Source: JASLDZ01 sp964235945
GTDB taxonomy: Bacteria; Pseudomonadota; Alphaproteobacteria; Caulobacterales; Caulobacteraceae
Assembly (NCBI GenBank): GCA_964235945.1
Contig: CAXSDV010000060.1
Span: forward strand, 1-15,149
Direction: 5' to 3'
Length of the DNA: 15,149 nucleotides
Shown here: piece after piece, positions 7,843 through 14,834 of the stretch
Layout: each line of letters starts with the position of its first letter
Position numbering within the stretch: the first letter of the stretch is position 1
Program-made: the position numbers and the translations under genes
Notes under the pieces: model-generated
What the model was told of the DNA's origin: nothing
Seen by the model: the letters and a program-made list of their open reading frames with translations, nothing else
Database searches by the model: none

Positions 7843-10800
7843 GCGCGCGCCTCCTTCGCCTTCGCCGTGTCTTGCGGTGCGACCCCGAAGCGCAGGAACA
7901 GCATCGGGAGCATCACCAGGGTGAGGAGGGTGGACGTCGCGAGCCCCCCCACCACCACGGCCGCCAGGGGGCGCTGCACCGAGGACCCCGCGCCGCTGGC
8001 GAACAGCAGCGGCACGAGTCCGAGCGCGGTGATGGTGGCCGTCATCAGCACCGGGCGCAGCCGCCGCTTGGCGCCCTCGACCACCACCTCCTTCACGTCC
8101 AACCCCTGCTTCAGGAGGTCGTCATAGTGGTCGACCAGCACGAGCCCGTTCAGCACGGCGATCCCCAGCAGGGCGATGAACCCCACCGAGGCCGGCACCG
8201 AAAGGTACTGGCCCGAGGCCCACAGCGTCAGCATGCCGCCCACCAGCGCGAACGGCACGTTGGCCATGATCAGCAGCATCTGCCTGACCGAGTTCAACGT
8301 GAGGTACAGGACGACGCAGATCAGCACGAGGGCGACGGGGATCACCAGCAGGATGCGCGTCATGGCGCGCTTCTGCTCCTGGAACTGACCGCCCCACTGC
8401 AGCCGGTAGCCGGGCGGAACCTTCACCTTCTGCGCCACCGCCTTCTGCGCATCCTTGACGAAGGCCACGAGGGCGCGACCCTTGACGTTGATCTGGACGG
8501 TGGCGTCCCGCTCGCCGTTCTCCCGCTCCACCAGCACCGGACCGTCGCGGCGACGCACGTCGGCCACGTCCTCCACGTGGGCCATGCCGCCGTCCGCGGT
8601 GGGGATCTCGGTCTGCGCGAAGTCCTCCGGGTGCTCGCGGAGAGACTGCGGAGCGCGGATCAGGATCGGGGTTCGGCGATCGGTCGCGCGCACGACGCCC
8701 GCCTCCACACCTTCGAGCATGGCCTGCATGTCGTCCTGCAGCGCCTGCACGGAGAGGCCCAGCCGCCCCGCCCGCATGCGGTCGGTGTCGAGCTCGAGGT
8801 AGGAAAGCCGATCCTTGGCCAGCGTCATGGGGTCGGAGGCGCCTTTCACCCCTCCCGCCACGTCGCGCACCTGCACGGCGAGCTTGGAGAGCGTGTCGAG
8901 GTCCTTGCCGAAGATCTTGACGATCACGGCTCCGCGCGCGCCGGTCAGCATCTCGTCCGTGCGCATCTCGATGGGCTGGGTGAAGGAGGAGTCGACCCCC
9001 GGGTAGCGCGTCATGATCTTGCGCAGGTGGTCGACCACGGCGTCGGGCTTCGGCTTGTGGCCATGCACCTTGGGCTTGAGCATGATGAAGGTGTCGGTCT
9101 CGTTCAGCCCCATGGGGTCGAGCCGCAACTGGTCGGCGCCCGTGCGGCTGACCACGTCGCGCACCTCGGGGACTTCCGAGAGGACGGCCTTCTGGATCGA
9201 GCCGTCGATCGCGACCGAGTGGGCGAGGTCGATGGAGGGCTGCTTGGTGAGCTGCATCACGATCGTGCCCTCGTCCAGCGTCGGGATGAAGCTCTTGCCG
9301 ACGAAGAAGAAGCCGACGACGGCCAGCGCCGCGCCGGCGAGGGCCACGCCCACCACCAGCCGCGGGCGTCCCAGGGAGGCCTTGAGCAGGCGCTCGTAGG
9401 GCGGGGTGATCCGGGCCATCAGCCAGTTGGGTTTGTTCGGCTTCGCCGTGTAGCCAGGGCGGGGCGCGGCGGGCTTCTTGAGCAGGAGCGAAGCGGCGGC
9501 CGGGGTGAAGGTCAGGCTCAGCAGCAGCGAGGCCGCCAGCGCGTAGACGATGATCACCGCCACGGGCCGGAACATCTTGCCCTCCTGCCCCTGCAGCGAG
9601 AGCAACGGGGTGAAGACCAGGCAGATGATCAGCACGCCCGCGAAGGTGGGGCGGATCACCTCCTTGGCGGCGGCGGCCACCACCTCGCGCCGCGGATGCT
9701 CGCCCGCGTCGGCGGCCAGGCGCTCGGTGGCGTTCTCCACGATCACCACGGCGCCGTCGACCAGCATGCCGATGGCGATGGCCAGGCCCCCCAGGCTCAT
9801 CAGGTTGGCGGAGACGCCCGTGACCCGCATCAGGAGCGTGGTGATCAGCGCCGCCAGCGGCAGGCTCAACGCCACCACGAAGGAGGCGCGAACGTCGAGC
9901 AGGAACAGGAACAGCATGGCGACCACGAACAGCATGGACTCCAGCAGCGCCTCCACCACGGTGCGCACCGCCTCGTGGATCAGCTCCGACCGGTCGTAGA
10001 AGATGTAGGGGTGGACGCCCCTGGGCAGTTCGGCCTGCAGGTCCTTCAACTTGGCGCGGGCGGCGTGGATCACCGCGTTGGCGTCGGCGCCGCGCAGGGT
10101 CTCCACGATGGCTTCCGAAGCCTCGCCGCGCCCGTCCTTGGAGACGGCGCCGTAGCGGGTCAGCGCGTCGATCTTCACCGCGGCGAGGTCGCCCAGCCGC
10201 GCCTGACCGCCGCCGTGCAGCTGCACGGTGGTGTTCTCGAGATCGTCCGTCGTGCGGATCGCGCCCAGGCTGCGGACGATCAGCGCCTGGTCGCTTTCCT
10301 CCAGCCGCCCCGCGCCGCTGTCGCGGTTCACCGCCATGAGTTGATCGTGCAGGTCCGAGACGCTGAGGCCGGCGCGCGCCAGGGCGGCCGGGTCGGGCTG
10401 CACCTCGAAAGCCTTCACGTAGCCGCCGAGCGCGTTGATGTCGGCCACCCCCGGCACCTCGCGCAGCGCCGGGCGCAGCGTCCAGTCCACCAGGCTGCGA
10501 CGCTGGCGCAGGTCCAGGTCGCCGCCCTCCAGCGTGAACATCAGGACGCTGGAGAGCGGGGTGGCGATCGGCGCCAGCCCGCCGGTCACGCCCGGTGGAA
10601 GCTCCGCCTTCGCCTCGTTCAGACGTTCGGCGACCTGCTCGCGGGCCCAGTAGAGGTCGGCGCTCTCATCGAAGTCGATGGTCAGGATCGAGACGGCGTA
10701 TTTCGACGTCGAGCGCATGATCCGTGTCTTGGGGATGCCGCGCATCTGGATCTCCAGCGGCACGGTGACCTGGCTCTCCACCTCCTCCGGCGTCAGCCCC

Positions 10801-10961
10801 GGAGCGTTGTAGATGATCTGCACCTGCACCGGTGAAACGTCCGGGAAGGCGTCGATCGGCAGGCCGCGGATGGCGATGGCGCCGGCGATGGCGGCCGCGG
10901 TGAAGGCCAGCAGCACCAGCCAACGCTGCGCCACCGCGAGGTCGACGAGGCGCTTCAGCAC
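7839..10961 (-). CDS. Heavy-metal RND efflux pump, CzcA/CusA family
   Basis: The product is 1040 residues, the usual length of HME-type RND pumps. It starts at GTG 10961, with one base between it and the adaptor stop. Family marks seen: N-terminal RGLPIDAFPDVSPVQVQI (about 32-49), GLTPEEVESQVTVPLE (about 55-70), GVHPYIFYDRSEL (about 315-327), and the TM4 stretch AIGMLVDGAVVIVEN (about 396-410). Twelve hydrophobic segments and two large periplasmic loops can be followed. It is a proton-driven antiporter exporting metal cations across the envelope. The TM4 motif keeps Asp402 and Glu409, but has Ala396 where CzcA has the Asp of DFG. In that respect it resembles CusA more than the Zn/Co/Cd pumps, although the surrounding DGAVVIVEN is CzcA-like. 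The metal substrate therefore cannot be assigned from the sequence alone. Confidence 0.92.
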   Translation of the reverse strand: MLKRLVDLAVAQRWLVLLAFTAAAIAGAIAIRGLPIDAFPDVSPVQVQIIYNAPGLTPEEVESQVTVPLEIQMRGIPKTRIMRSTSKYAVSILTIDFDESADLYWAREQVAERLNEAKAELPPGVTGGLAPIATPLSSVLMFTLEGGDLDLRQRRSLVDWTLRPALREVPGVADINALGGYVKAFEVQPDPAALARAGLSVSDLHDQLMAVNRDSGAGRLEESDQALIVRSLGAIRTTDDLENTTVQLHGGGQARLGDLAAVKIDALTRYGAVSKDGRGEASEAIVETLRGADANAVIHAARAKLKDLQAELPRGVHPYIFYDRSELIHEAVRTVVEALLESMLFVVAMLFLFLLDVRASFVVALSLPLAALITTLLMRVTGVSANLMSLGGLAIAIGMLVDGAVVIVENATERLAADAGEHPRREVVAAAAKEVIRPTFAGVLIICLVFTPLLSLQGQEGKMFRPVAVIIVYALAASLLLSLTFTPAAASLLLKKPAAPRPGYTAKPNKPNWLMARITPPYERLLKASLGRPRLVVGVALAGAALAVVGFFFVGKSFIPTLDEGTIVMQLTKQPSIDLAHSVAIDGSIQKAVLSEVPEVRDVVSRTGADQLRLDPMGLNETDTFIMLKPKVHGHKPKPDAVVDHLRKIMTRYPGVDSSFTQPIEMRTDEMLTGARGAVIVKIFGKDLDTLSKLAVQVRDVAGGVKGASDPMTLAKDRLSYLELDTDRMRAGRLGLSVQALQDDMQAMLEGVEAGVVRATDRRTPILIRAPQSLREHPEDFAQTEIPTADGGMAHVEDVADVRRRDGPVLVERENGERDATVQINVKGRALVAFVKDAQKAVAQKVKVPPGYRLQWGGQFQEQKRAMTRILLVIPVALVLICVVLYLTLNSVRQMLLIMANVPFALVGGMLTLWASGQYLSVPASVGFIALLGIAVLNGLVLVDHYDDLLKQGLDVKEVVVEGAKRRLRPVLMTATITALGLVPLLFASGAGSSVQRPLAAVVVGGLATSTLLTLVMLPMLFLRFGVAPQDTAKAKEARA

Positions 10962-10962
10962 G

Positions 10963-12003
10963 TCATTTCTCGGCCAGGTTCTTCAGCTCGCTCACCGCCG
11001 AGATCGCCACGGCCGCGCCCGGCCGAATGTCGCCGCGGAAAGCGACGACGCCGCCGGAGAGGCCCTCCACCTTCACGGGCGTGGGCGCGAAGCCGCCCGG
11101 GCGACGGACGAACACCACGTCGCGCCCGTTCACCCGCACCAGCGCCCCGCGCGGCGCCTGAAGGAGCCCCCGCGTTCCCGCGTCGAAGAGATCGATGGCG
11201 GTCGCGCGCCCGGGGATGAAGCCGGGACGCGGCGGGACCTCGGCCAAGAGCGACAGCGAGCGCGTCTTCTCGTCGACCTGCGCGCCCACGGAGACGACGC
11301 GGCCTTCGACGCCGTCGACGACCGCACGATCGCCGACCCTCACGCGCCCCGCCAGCGAGGCCGGCAGGGCGGCCATGGCCTGGATGCGATCGGTGCGGTC
11401 GACGATGAAGCCCGTCTCGCCGGCGGCCAGCGCACCCCCCGCCTGAACGCCGGCGTGGGCCACCCGCCCGTCCAGCGGCGCCTTGAGCGCATAACGCCCG
11501 GAACCGTCGATCCCCGCGGCGCGCGCGCCCAGGCCCTTGGCGCGGGCCATGGCCTCGGCCTCCCGAAGCTTACCCGTCGCCTCCTCGCCGCGCGCTCCGG
11601 CGACGATGCCTTCGCGGACCAGCTCGGCCGTGCGCCGCTGAGCCTGTGCGGCCACCTGCGCCTGCACCCGCGCCTGCGCCAGTTCAGCCGCGGCGGTCAG
11701 CGCGTCGCGGCTGAACAGGCGCGCCAGCACCTGCCCGTGACGCACCGCCTGGCCTTCGACCACCTCCACGCGCGTCACCACCCCCGGATAGGGCGCCACC
11801 ACGGCGACGCGGCTGTTGACGGGAGGGGTGAAGGTCGCGGGCACGTGCGCCAGCGGCCGCGCCTCAGCCGCCCGGACGGCCGCGAGCTTCAGGCCGAGCG
11901 CCTGCTCCTGCACGCCGGTGAGGCGGATCAGCGGGACCCTGTCGGCCCACGCCGACGTGACCGCGCAGAGGGCGGCGACCAGGGCGAACAGAGTGGCCCT
12001 CAT
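10963..12003 (-). CDS. Periplasmic adaptor (membrane fusion protein) of the RND pump
   Basis: The product is 346 residues from the ATG at 12003, chosen for the signal peptide MRATLFALVAALCAVTSAWA. The frame continues upstream to a TTG at 12204, but codon use there is poor. The lipoyl/barrel-sandwich halves are RVAVVAPYPGVVTRVEVVEG (about 65-84, continuing to about 96) and YALKAPLDGRVAHAGVQAGG (about 171-190). An alpha-hairpin (about 100-160) lies between them, followed by beta-barrel and membrane-proximal domains (QVDEKTRSLSLLAEV, FIPGRATAIDL). It lacks the N-terminal heavy-metal-binding extension of some CusB/CzcB proteins and has no lipobox, so it is probably a soluble periplasmic protein. 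It links the pump to the outer membrane channel. It is the first gene of the operon, and its TGA is one base before the pump GTG. Confidence 0.9.
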   Translation of the reverse strand: MRATLFALVAALCAVTSAWADRVPLIRLTGVQEQALGLKLAAVRAAEARPLAHVPATFTPPVNSRVAVVAPYPGVVTRVEVVEGQAVRHGQVLARLFSRDALTAAAELAQARVQAQVAAQAQRRTAELVREGIVAGARGEEATGKLREAEAMARAKGLGARAAGIDGSGRYALKAPLDGRVAHAGVQAGGALAAGETGFIVDRTDRIQAMAALPASLAGRVRVGDRAVVDGVEGRVVSVGAQVDEKTRSLSLLAEVPPRPGFIPGRATAIDLFDAGTRGLLQAPRGALVRVNGRDVVFVRRPGGFAPTPVKVEGLSGGVVAFRGDIRPGAAVAISAVSELKNLAEK

Positions 12004-12188
12004 CGGACGCACCCGCCGACCAGGGAGACGCCGGCGAAGAAGGTCATCGAGGGGTCCGGTGAGCGGCCGTGGGGGGGAGGGATCGGTAGGATGGACGCCG
12101 CCGAGCCAAACTCGCCCCAGCGGGGCTGTCTGGCCGGCCGCAATGGCCGCACGACGAAGACGACGTGCGGCGGGTGATGTCGTTTCAT
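12000..12188 (-). CDS. Possible 62-codon leader ORF before the efflux operon
   Basis: The frame from ATG 12188 to TGA 12002-12000 encodes MKRHHPPHVVFVV and continues to MTFFAGVSLVGGCVR. Its stop overlaps the adaptor ATG as ATGA, which would couple the two. About 84% of codons end in G/C by my count, better than the competing adaptor frame upstream. Against it: the start ATG sits inside a strong inverted repeat, no clear ribosome binding site is seen, and the product resembles nothing I know. A shorter version could begin at the internal ATG of MTFFAG. It may simply be untranslated leader. Confidence 0.25.
   Translation of the reverse strand: MKRHHPPHVVFVVRPLRPARQPRWGEFGSAASILPIPPPHGRSPDPSMTFFAGVSLVGGCVR
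12147..12170. other. Small hairpin in the efflux operon leader
   Basis: CCGCACG and CGTGCGG form a 7-bp perfect stem around ten bases, with two further CG pairs possible after a mismatch. It lies about 145 bases before the adaptor start. It could be a transcript structure or an operator-like dyad; the sequence alone does not decide. Confidence 0.25.
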
Positions 12189-12223
12189 CCCGGCGATCCG
12201 CCAATGCTGATCGCCGGGATGAA
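12184..12223 (-). terminator. Perfect 15-bp inverted repeat after the DUF4142 gene
   Basis: TTCATCCCGGCGATC (12184-12198) and GATCGCCGGGATGAA (12209-12223) are exact reverse complements around a ten-base loop. On the minus strand the repeat begins five bases after the DUF4142 stop, the usual place of an intrinsic terminator. Neither side carries a T-tract, so it would be a stem-only terminator, an mRNA-stabilising 3' end, or a read-through control point for the efflux operon downstream. Confidence 0.5.
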
Positions 12224-12228
12224 GAAAA

Positions 12229-12726
12229 TCAGCCGAACTTGGCCTTGAGCTCTTCCCCGACCTTCTTATGCTTTTCGTCCATGGATGAGAATTTCGTCAG
12301 GTAGGCGCGGATCCGCTCGTCGTGAGTGACGGTTTTCTCATGATCGGAGTCGGATGCGTCCTCGGCGTTGATGCGGGTCATCTCGTCGAGGTAGGCCTTG
12401 TCGAAGGCGGCGCCGTTCATCCCCTTCAGCTTGGCCAGGGTCTGCGCGTCTTGCTGCGTCATCCCGGTCGGCGCTTTGACGCCTTGGCTCTGGGTGAGCC
12501 CGATCAGGGCGGCGTTCGCCGATTGATGGTCGTGCACGATCATGCGGGCGTAGTTGCGCACCTGGGGTTGCGTAGCTTTCGATGCGGCCAACTTCCCGAG
12601 AGCCAACTCGTAGCGGGCGCCCTGGACATCCTTGGTCAGAAAAGCCCGGTCGTCCTTGGATTGGGCGAACGCCGGAGCGGTCGCGAGCGCGAAGCTGAAC
12701 AAGGCGGATGCGAAGAGGAGGCGCAT
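12229..12726 (-). CDS. Exported DUF4142 protein
   Basis: The product is 165 residues from the ATG at 12726, which opens a signal peptide (MRLLFASALFSFALATAPAFA). An in-frame start at 12819 is less likely because it would bury that signal. The mature protein has the helical DUF4142 pattern: FLTKDVQGARYELALGKLA (about 29-47), NYARMIVHDHQSANAAL (about 58-74), and the C-terminal pair AFDKAYLDEM and DEKHKKVGEELKAKF. The family is a ferritin-like four-helix bundle in the periplasm, often reported among stress-induced exported proteins; no enzyme activity is established. It lies 83 bases downstream of the FecR-like gene on the same strand, where a receptor gene is usually found, and ends at a strong inverted repeat. 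It may be co-transcribed with, or controlled by, the sigma factor; this is inference. Confidence 0.85.
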   Translation of the reverse strand: MRLLFASALFSFALATAPAFAQSKDDRAFLTKDVQGARYELALGKLAASKATQPQVRNYARMIVHDHQSANAALIGLTQSQGVKAPTGMTQQDAQTLAKLKGMNGAAFDKAYLDEMTRINAEDASDSDHEKTVTHDERIRAYLTKFSSMDEKHKKVGEELKAKFG

Positions 12727-12809
12727 GGCGAGGTTTCCCAAGAGCGCCCGAGCGACGCTTGTATTGTGAATGACGCCGCCCGGCCGAGGGCGCCTCAAGG
12801 CATGGGCGG

Positions 12810-13541
12810 TTACGGCCACGCGAAGCCGTCGCCTCCGGCTTTGCTCACCTGGAAAGTCTGGCCGCCCTCGACATGATCCAGCACGCTGCCCGAGGTCAGG
12901 CGCACCCTGGGTCCCTCGTCCCCCTGGGCGGGCCCCACGGCCACCACGCCTCGACGCACGACGACCCGCAGGCGACCGTCGCGGCGATGCACGCCGAACT
13001 GGGTGTGCAGCACCGTCAGCGCGTCGTCACCGACCACCACCCTGAACGGCCGCAGGGCGCGGTCAGCGACCTGAAAGCTTACGTCGCCACGCTTCATGAC
13101 CACCGTGCGGCGCAGGTCGAGCTTCACCAGGATCTTGGAGTCCTGGCCGAGACGGACCTGCGTGCCATCGGCCAACGTGAAGCTGCGTCGCTCACCGGGC
13201 CGCGTCTCCAGGACGGAGCCGGTCGCGGACCGCAGCAGTAAGGGGCCGGTCGCCGCCGCGCCGATCACCGCCACCAAGGCGAGGCTCGCCGCCAGGGCCC
13301 ATCGCCGCGGCGTGAAGGCGCCGGCCGCGGGCGGGGAAGGAAGGGCGACGACCTCCGGCGGCGTCAGCCACACCTCCAGCGCGCGATCGTAAGCGCCCCG
13401 CGCGCCGCGTTCGCTGCTCAGCCAGAGCCGGAAGGCGGTCCAGTCCGCCTCGGCGACGGGCTGGACCGCCAGACGCACGACCCAGGCGGCGGCTTCGGCG
13501 CCCAGTGTGGGGGCGGCGCCCAGTGTGTCGAGGCCGCTCAC
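12810..13541 (-). CDS. FecR-like anti-sigma factor, shortened C-terminus
   Basis: The product is 243 residues from the GTG at 13541, which overlaps the sigma-factor TGA by four bases (GTGA). The N-terminal cytoplasmic DUF4880 region (about 15-58, AAAWVVRLAVQPVAEADWTA and GAYDRALEVW) should bind the sigma factor. One transmembrane helix (about 80-103, WALAASLALVAVIGAAATGP) follows. The FecR domain lies outside (about 110-200: RPGERRSFTLADGTQVRLGQ, MKRGDVSFQVA, VLHTQFGVHRRDGRLRVVV). The protein stops at GFAWP, where related proteins usually continue for roughly 70-100 residues with the domain that contacts a TonB-dependent receptor. No frameshifted continuation is obvious after the TAA. It is therefore a naturally short form or a 3' truncation. 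It normally inhibits or licenses the partner ECF sigma factor. Confidence 0.88.
   Translation of the reverse strand: MSGLDTLGAAPTLGAEAAAWVVRLAVQPVAEADWTAFRLWLSSERGARGAYDRALEVWLTPPEVVALPSPPAAGAFTPRRWALAASLALVAVIGAAATGPLLLRSATGSVLETRPGERRSFTLADGTQVRLGQDSKILVKLDLRRTVVMKRGDVSFQVADRALRPFRVVVGDDALTVLHTQFGVHRRDGRLRVVVRRGVVAVGPAQGDEGPRVRLTSGSVLDHVEGGQTFQVSKAGGDGFAWP
13496..13527. repeat. Two 14-bp direct repeats inside the FecR-like N-terminus
   Basis: cggcgcccagtgtg occurs at 13496-13509 and again at 13514-13527, an 18-base period. In the protein it gives TLGAAPTLGA near residues 6-15. The period is a multiple of three, so it looks like a small in-frame duplication before the sigma-binding region. 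Confidence 0.5.
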
Positions 13542-14083
13542 GAGAGCCTCGCGGTCAGGAGCTTCAGCGCCGCCATCATATGTTTCTCGACGCCGCTGCG
13601 GGAGATCCCCATCAAGCGAGCCGTCTGCGCGTGGCTATGCCCCCTCAGCTTGTGAAGCTCGAAGGCGAGGCGCGGCTTGGCCGGCAGCCGGGCCACTTCC
13701 GCGGCGAGCCGCCGCAAGGCTTCGCGCGCGCTCGCCGCCTGCTCGGGGCTCGCCTCGTCCGCCGCCAGAACGCCGCCGCCGCCGAGCGCGACCTGATGCT
13801 CGACCACCCAGCCCTCGCGGCGACGCTCCCGGCCCTCCGACCGCCGGAGGTCGAGCATCAGGTTGTGAGCTGTGCGGAACAGGTAGGCCGAGGGCCTGTC
13901 GATCTCGACGGAGGGGGGCGTCTCGAGAAGCCGACGCCCCAGCTCCTGGATGAGGTCCTCGGCCGCCGTGCGGCACCGCAGCCTCGGGGCGAACGCCCGG
14001 ACGAGGTCGTCGCGCTCGCGCAGGTAGGTCTCGAGAAGCGAAGGGGCGCTTCCAGGCTTCCCCGACCCCGCGCCCTCCCCCAT
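13538..14083 (-). CDS. ECF sigma factor, FecI-like
   Basis: The product is 181 residues from the ATG at 14083. Region 2 spans about 19-82 (YLRERDDLVRAFAPRLRCRT, AAEDLIQELGRRLLE, PSAYLFRTAHNLMLDLRR). Region 4 spans about 118-178, with the helix-turn-helix SHAQTARLMGISRSGVEKHM. The AEDLIQE and SRSGVEKHMM motifs are typical of FecI-like ECF factors. A glycine-rich linker (about 100-112) separates the two regions. It directs RNA polymerase to its own promoters and is held or activated by the FecR-like membrane protein encoded in the overlapping downstream gene. It is divergent from the DedA gene. No iron-uptake gene or TonB receptor is present in the window, so its signal is unknown. Confidence 0.9.
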   Translation of the reverse strand: MGEGAGSGKPGSAPSLLETYLRERDDLVRAFAPRLRCRTAAEDLIQELGRRLLETPPSVEIDRPSAYLFRTAHNLMLDLRRSEGRERRREGWVVEHQVALGGGGVLAADEASPEQAASAREALRRLAAEVARLPAKPRLAFELHKLRGHSHAQTARLMGISRSGVEKHMMAALKLLTARLS

Positions 14084-14231
14084 GTCCTGAGCCTGCCCCC
14101 GCGCGCACGTCTCGCCTTGCGGAGAACACGCGCCCGCGGCGTCAGTTCAAACGGGGCCTCTCGTCAGCCTCGGCAAGTCGAGGCCTCATGACCCGTTCGA
14201 AAATCGCCAGACTCCCCGGCGAGGGCGTGTC
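14084..14231. promoter_or_regulatory. Divergent promoter region between sigma factor and dedA
   Basis: These 148 bases separate the divergently read sigma and DedA genes, so promoters for both should lie here. A dyad GCCTCG-N6-CGAGGC occupies 14167-14184, 48 bases before the DedA start. It could be an operator or a short hairpin. I could not identify convincing -35/-10 pairs or a GGAAC-type ECF promoter. Confidence 0.4.
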
Positions 14232-14834
14232 GTGTTCGACCTGATCACCCGGCTGATCGCGGGCGGAGGCGTTTGGGGCGTGTTCCTGCTGATGCTGGTG
14301 GAGAACCTCGTGCCGGTGATCCCCTCGGAGATCATCATGCCCATGGCCGGCTTCGAGGCGGCGCTGGGTCACCTCAGCTTTGTCGCGGTCGTCCTCGTCG
14401 GGACCTTGGGCTCCACCGTAGGCGCCGTCGCCTGGTACGGCTTCGGCCGCTGGCTCGGCCTCGAGCGGATGACCCGCTGGAGCGAGCGCCACGGGCGCTG
14501 GCTCACGCTCACCCCAGGCGAATTGCGCCGCGCCCACGGCTGGTTCGAGCGGTACGGAGCCCTCGCCGTCTGCGTCGGCCGCACCCTCCCGGGGGTCCGC
14601 GGCGTGATCTGCATCCCGGCCGGAGTGTCGGGCATGCCCTTCGTTCCGTTCCTCATATGGTCGTCGCTGGGATCGCTGATCTGGTGCGCACTGCTCACCG
14701 GAGCCGGCGCTCTCCTTCAGAGCCGCTTCACGCTGCTCGACCGCTGGCTGAACCCGCTCACCACGGCCCTCGTCGTCTTCGGCGTGGGGATTTACATCCT
14801 ACGCGTCGCGACCTTCAAGGGAGCGCGCCCATGA
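14232..14834 (+). CDS. DedA-family inner membrane protein
   Basis: The product is 200 residues from the GTG at 14232, preceded by GAGGG at suitable spacing. Several hydrophobic segments are separated by re-entrant-like turns, as in DedA/SNARE-associated proteins. Marks: ENLVPVIPSEIIMPMAG (about 24-40), GTLGSTVGAVAWYGFGRWLG (about 57-76), and the signature CVGRTLPGVRGVICIPAG (about 114-131) with Arg117 and Arg123, spaced six apart like the essential arginines of E. coli YqjA. The C-terminal helix ends in VFGVGIYILRVATF. Members act in lipid-carrier (undecaprenyl phosphate) or phospholipid flipping and in membrane-potential maintenance; the exact role here is unknown. It is the only plus-strand gene and stands alone. 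Confidence 0.9.
   Translation: MFDLITRLIAGGGVWGVFLLMLVENLVPVIPSEIIMPMAGFEAALGHLSFVAVVLVGTLGSTVGAVAWYGFGRWLGLERMTRWSERHGRWLTLTPGELRRAHGWFERYGALAVCVGRTLPGVRGVICIPAGVSGMPFVPFLIWSSLGSLIWCALLTGAGALLQSRFTLLDRWLNPLTTALVVFGVGIYILRVATFKGARP

Noticed and set aside
7239..10835. A very long plus-strand open frame opposite the efflux pump
   Set aside because: It is the antisense of the pump and channel genes; its translation is rich in His, Gln and Arg without domains, as expected from the mirror of a GC-rich gene.
14142..14537. Minus-strand 131-codon frame opposite dedA
   Set aside because: It is antisense to a clear membrane-protein gene, with a low-complexity His/Gln/Asp-rich translation and no family resemblance.
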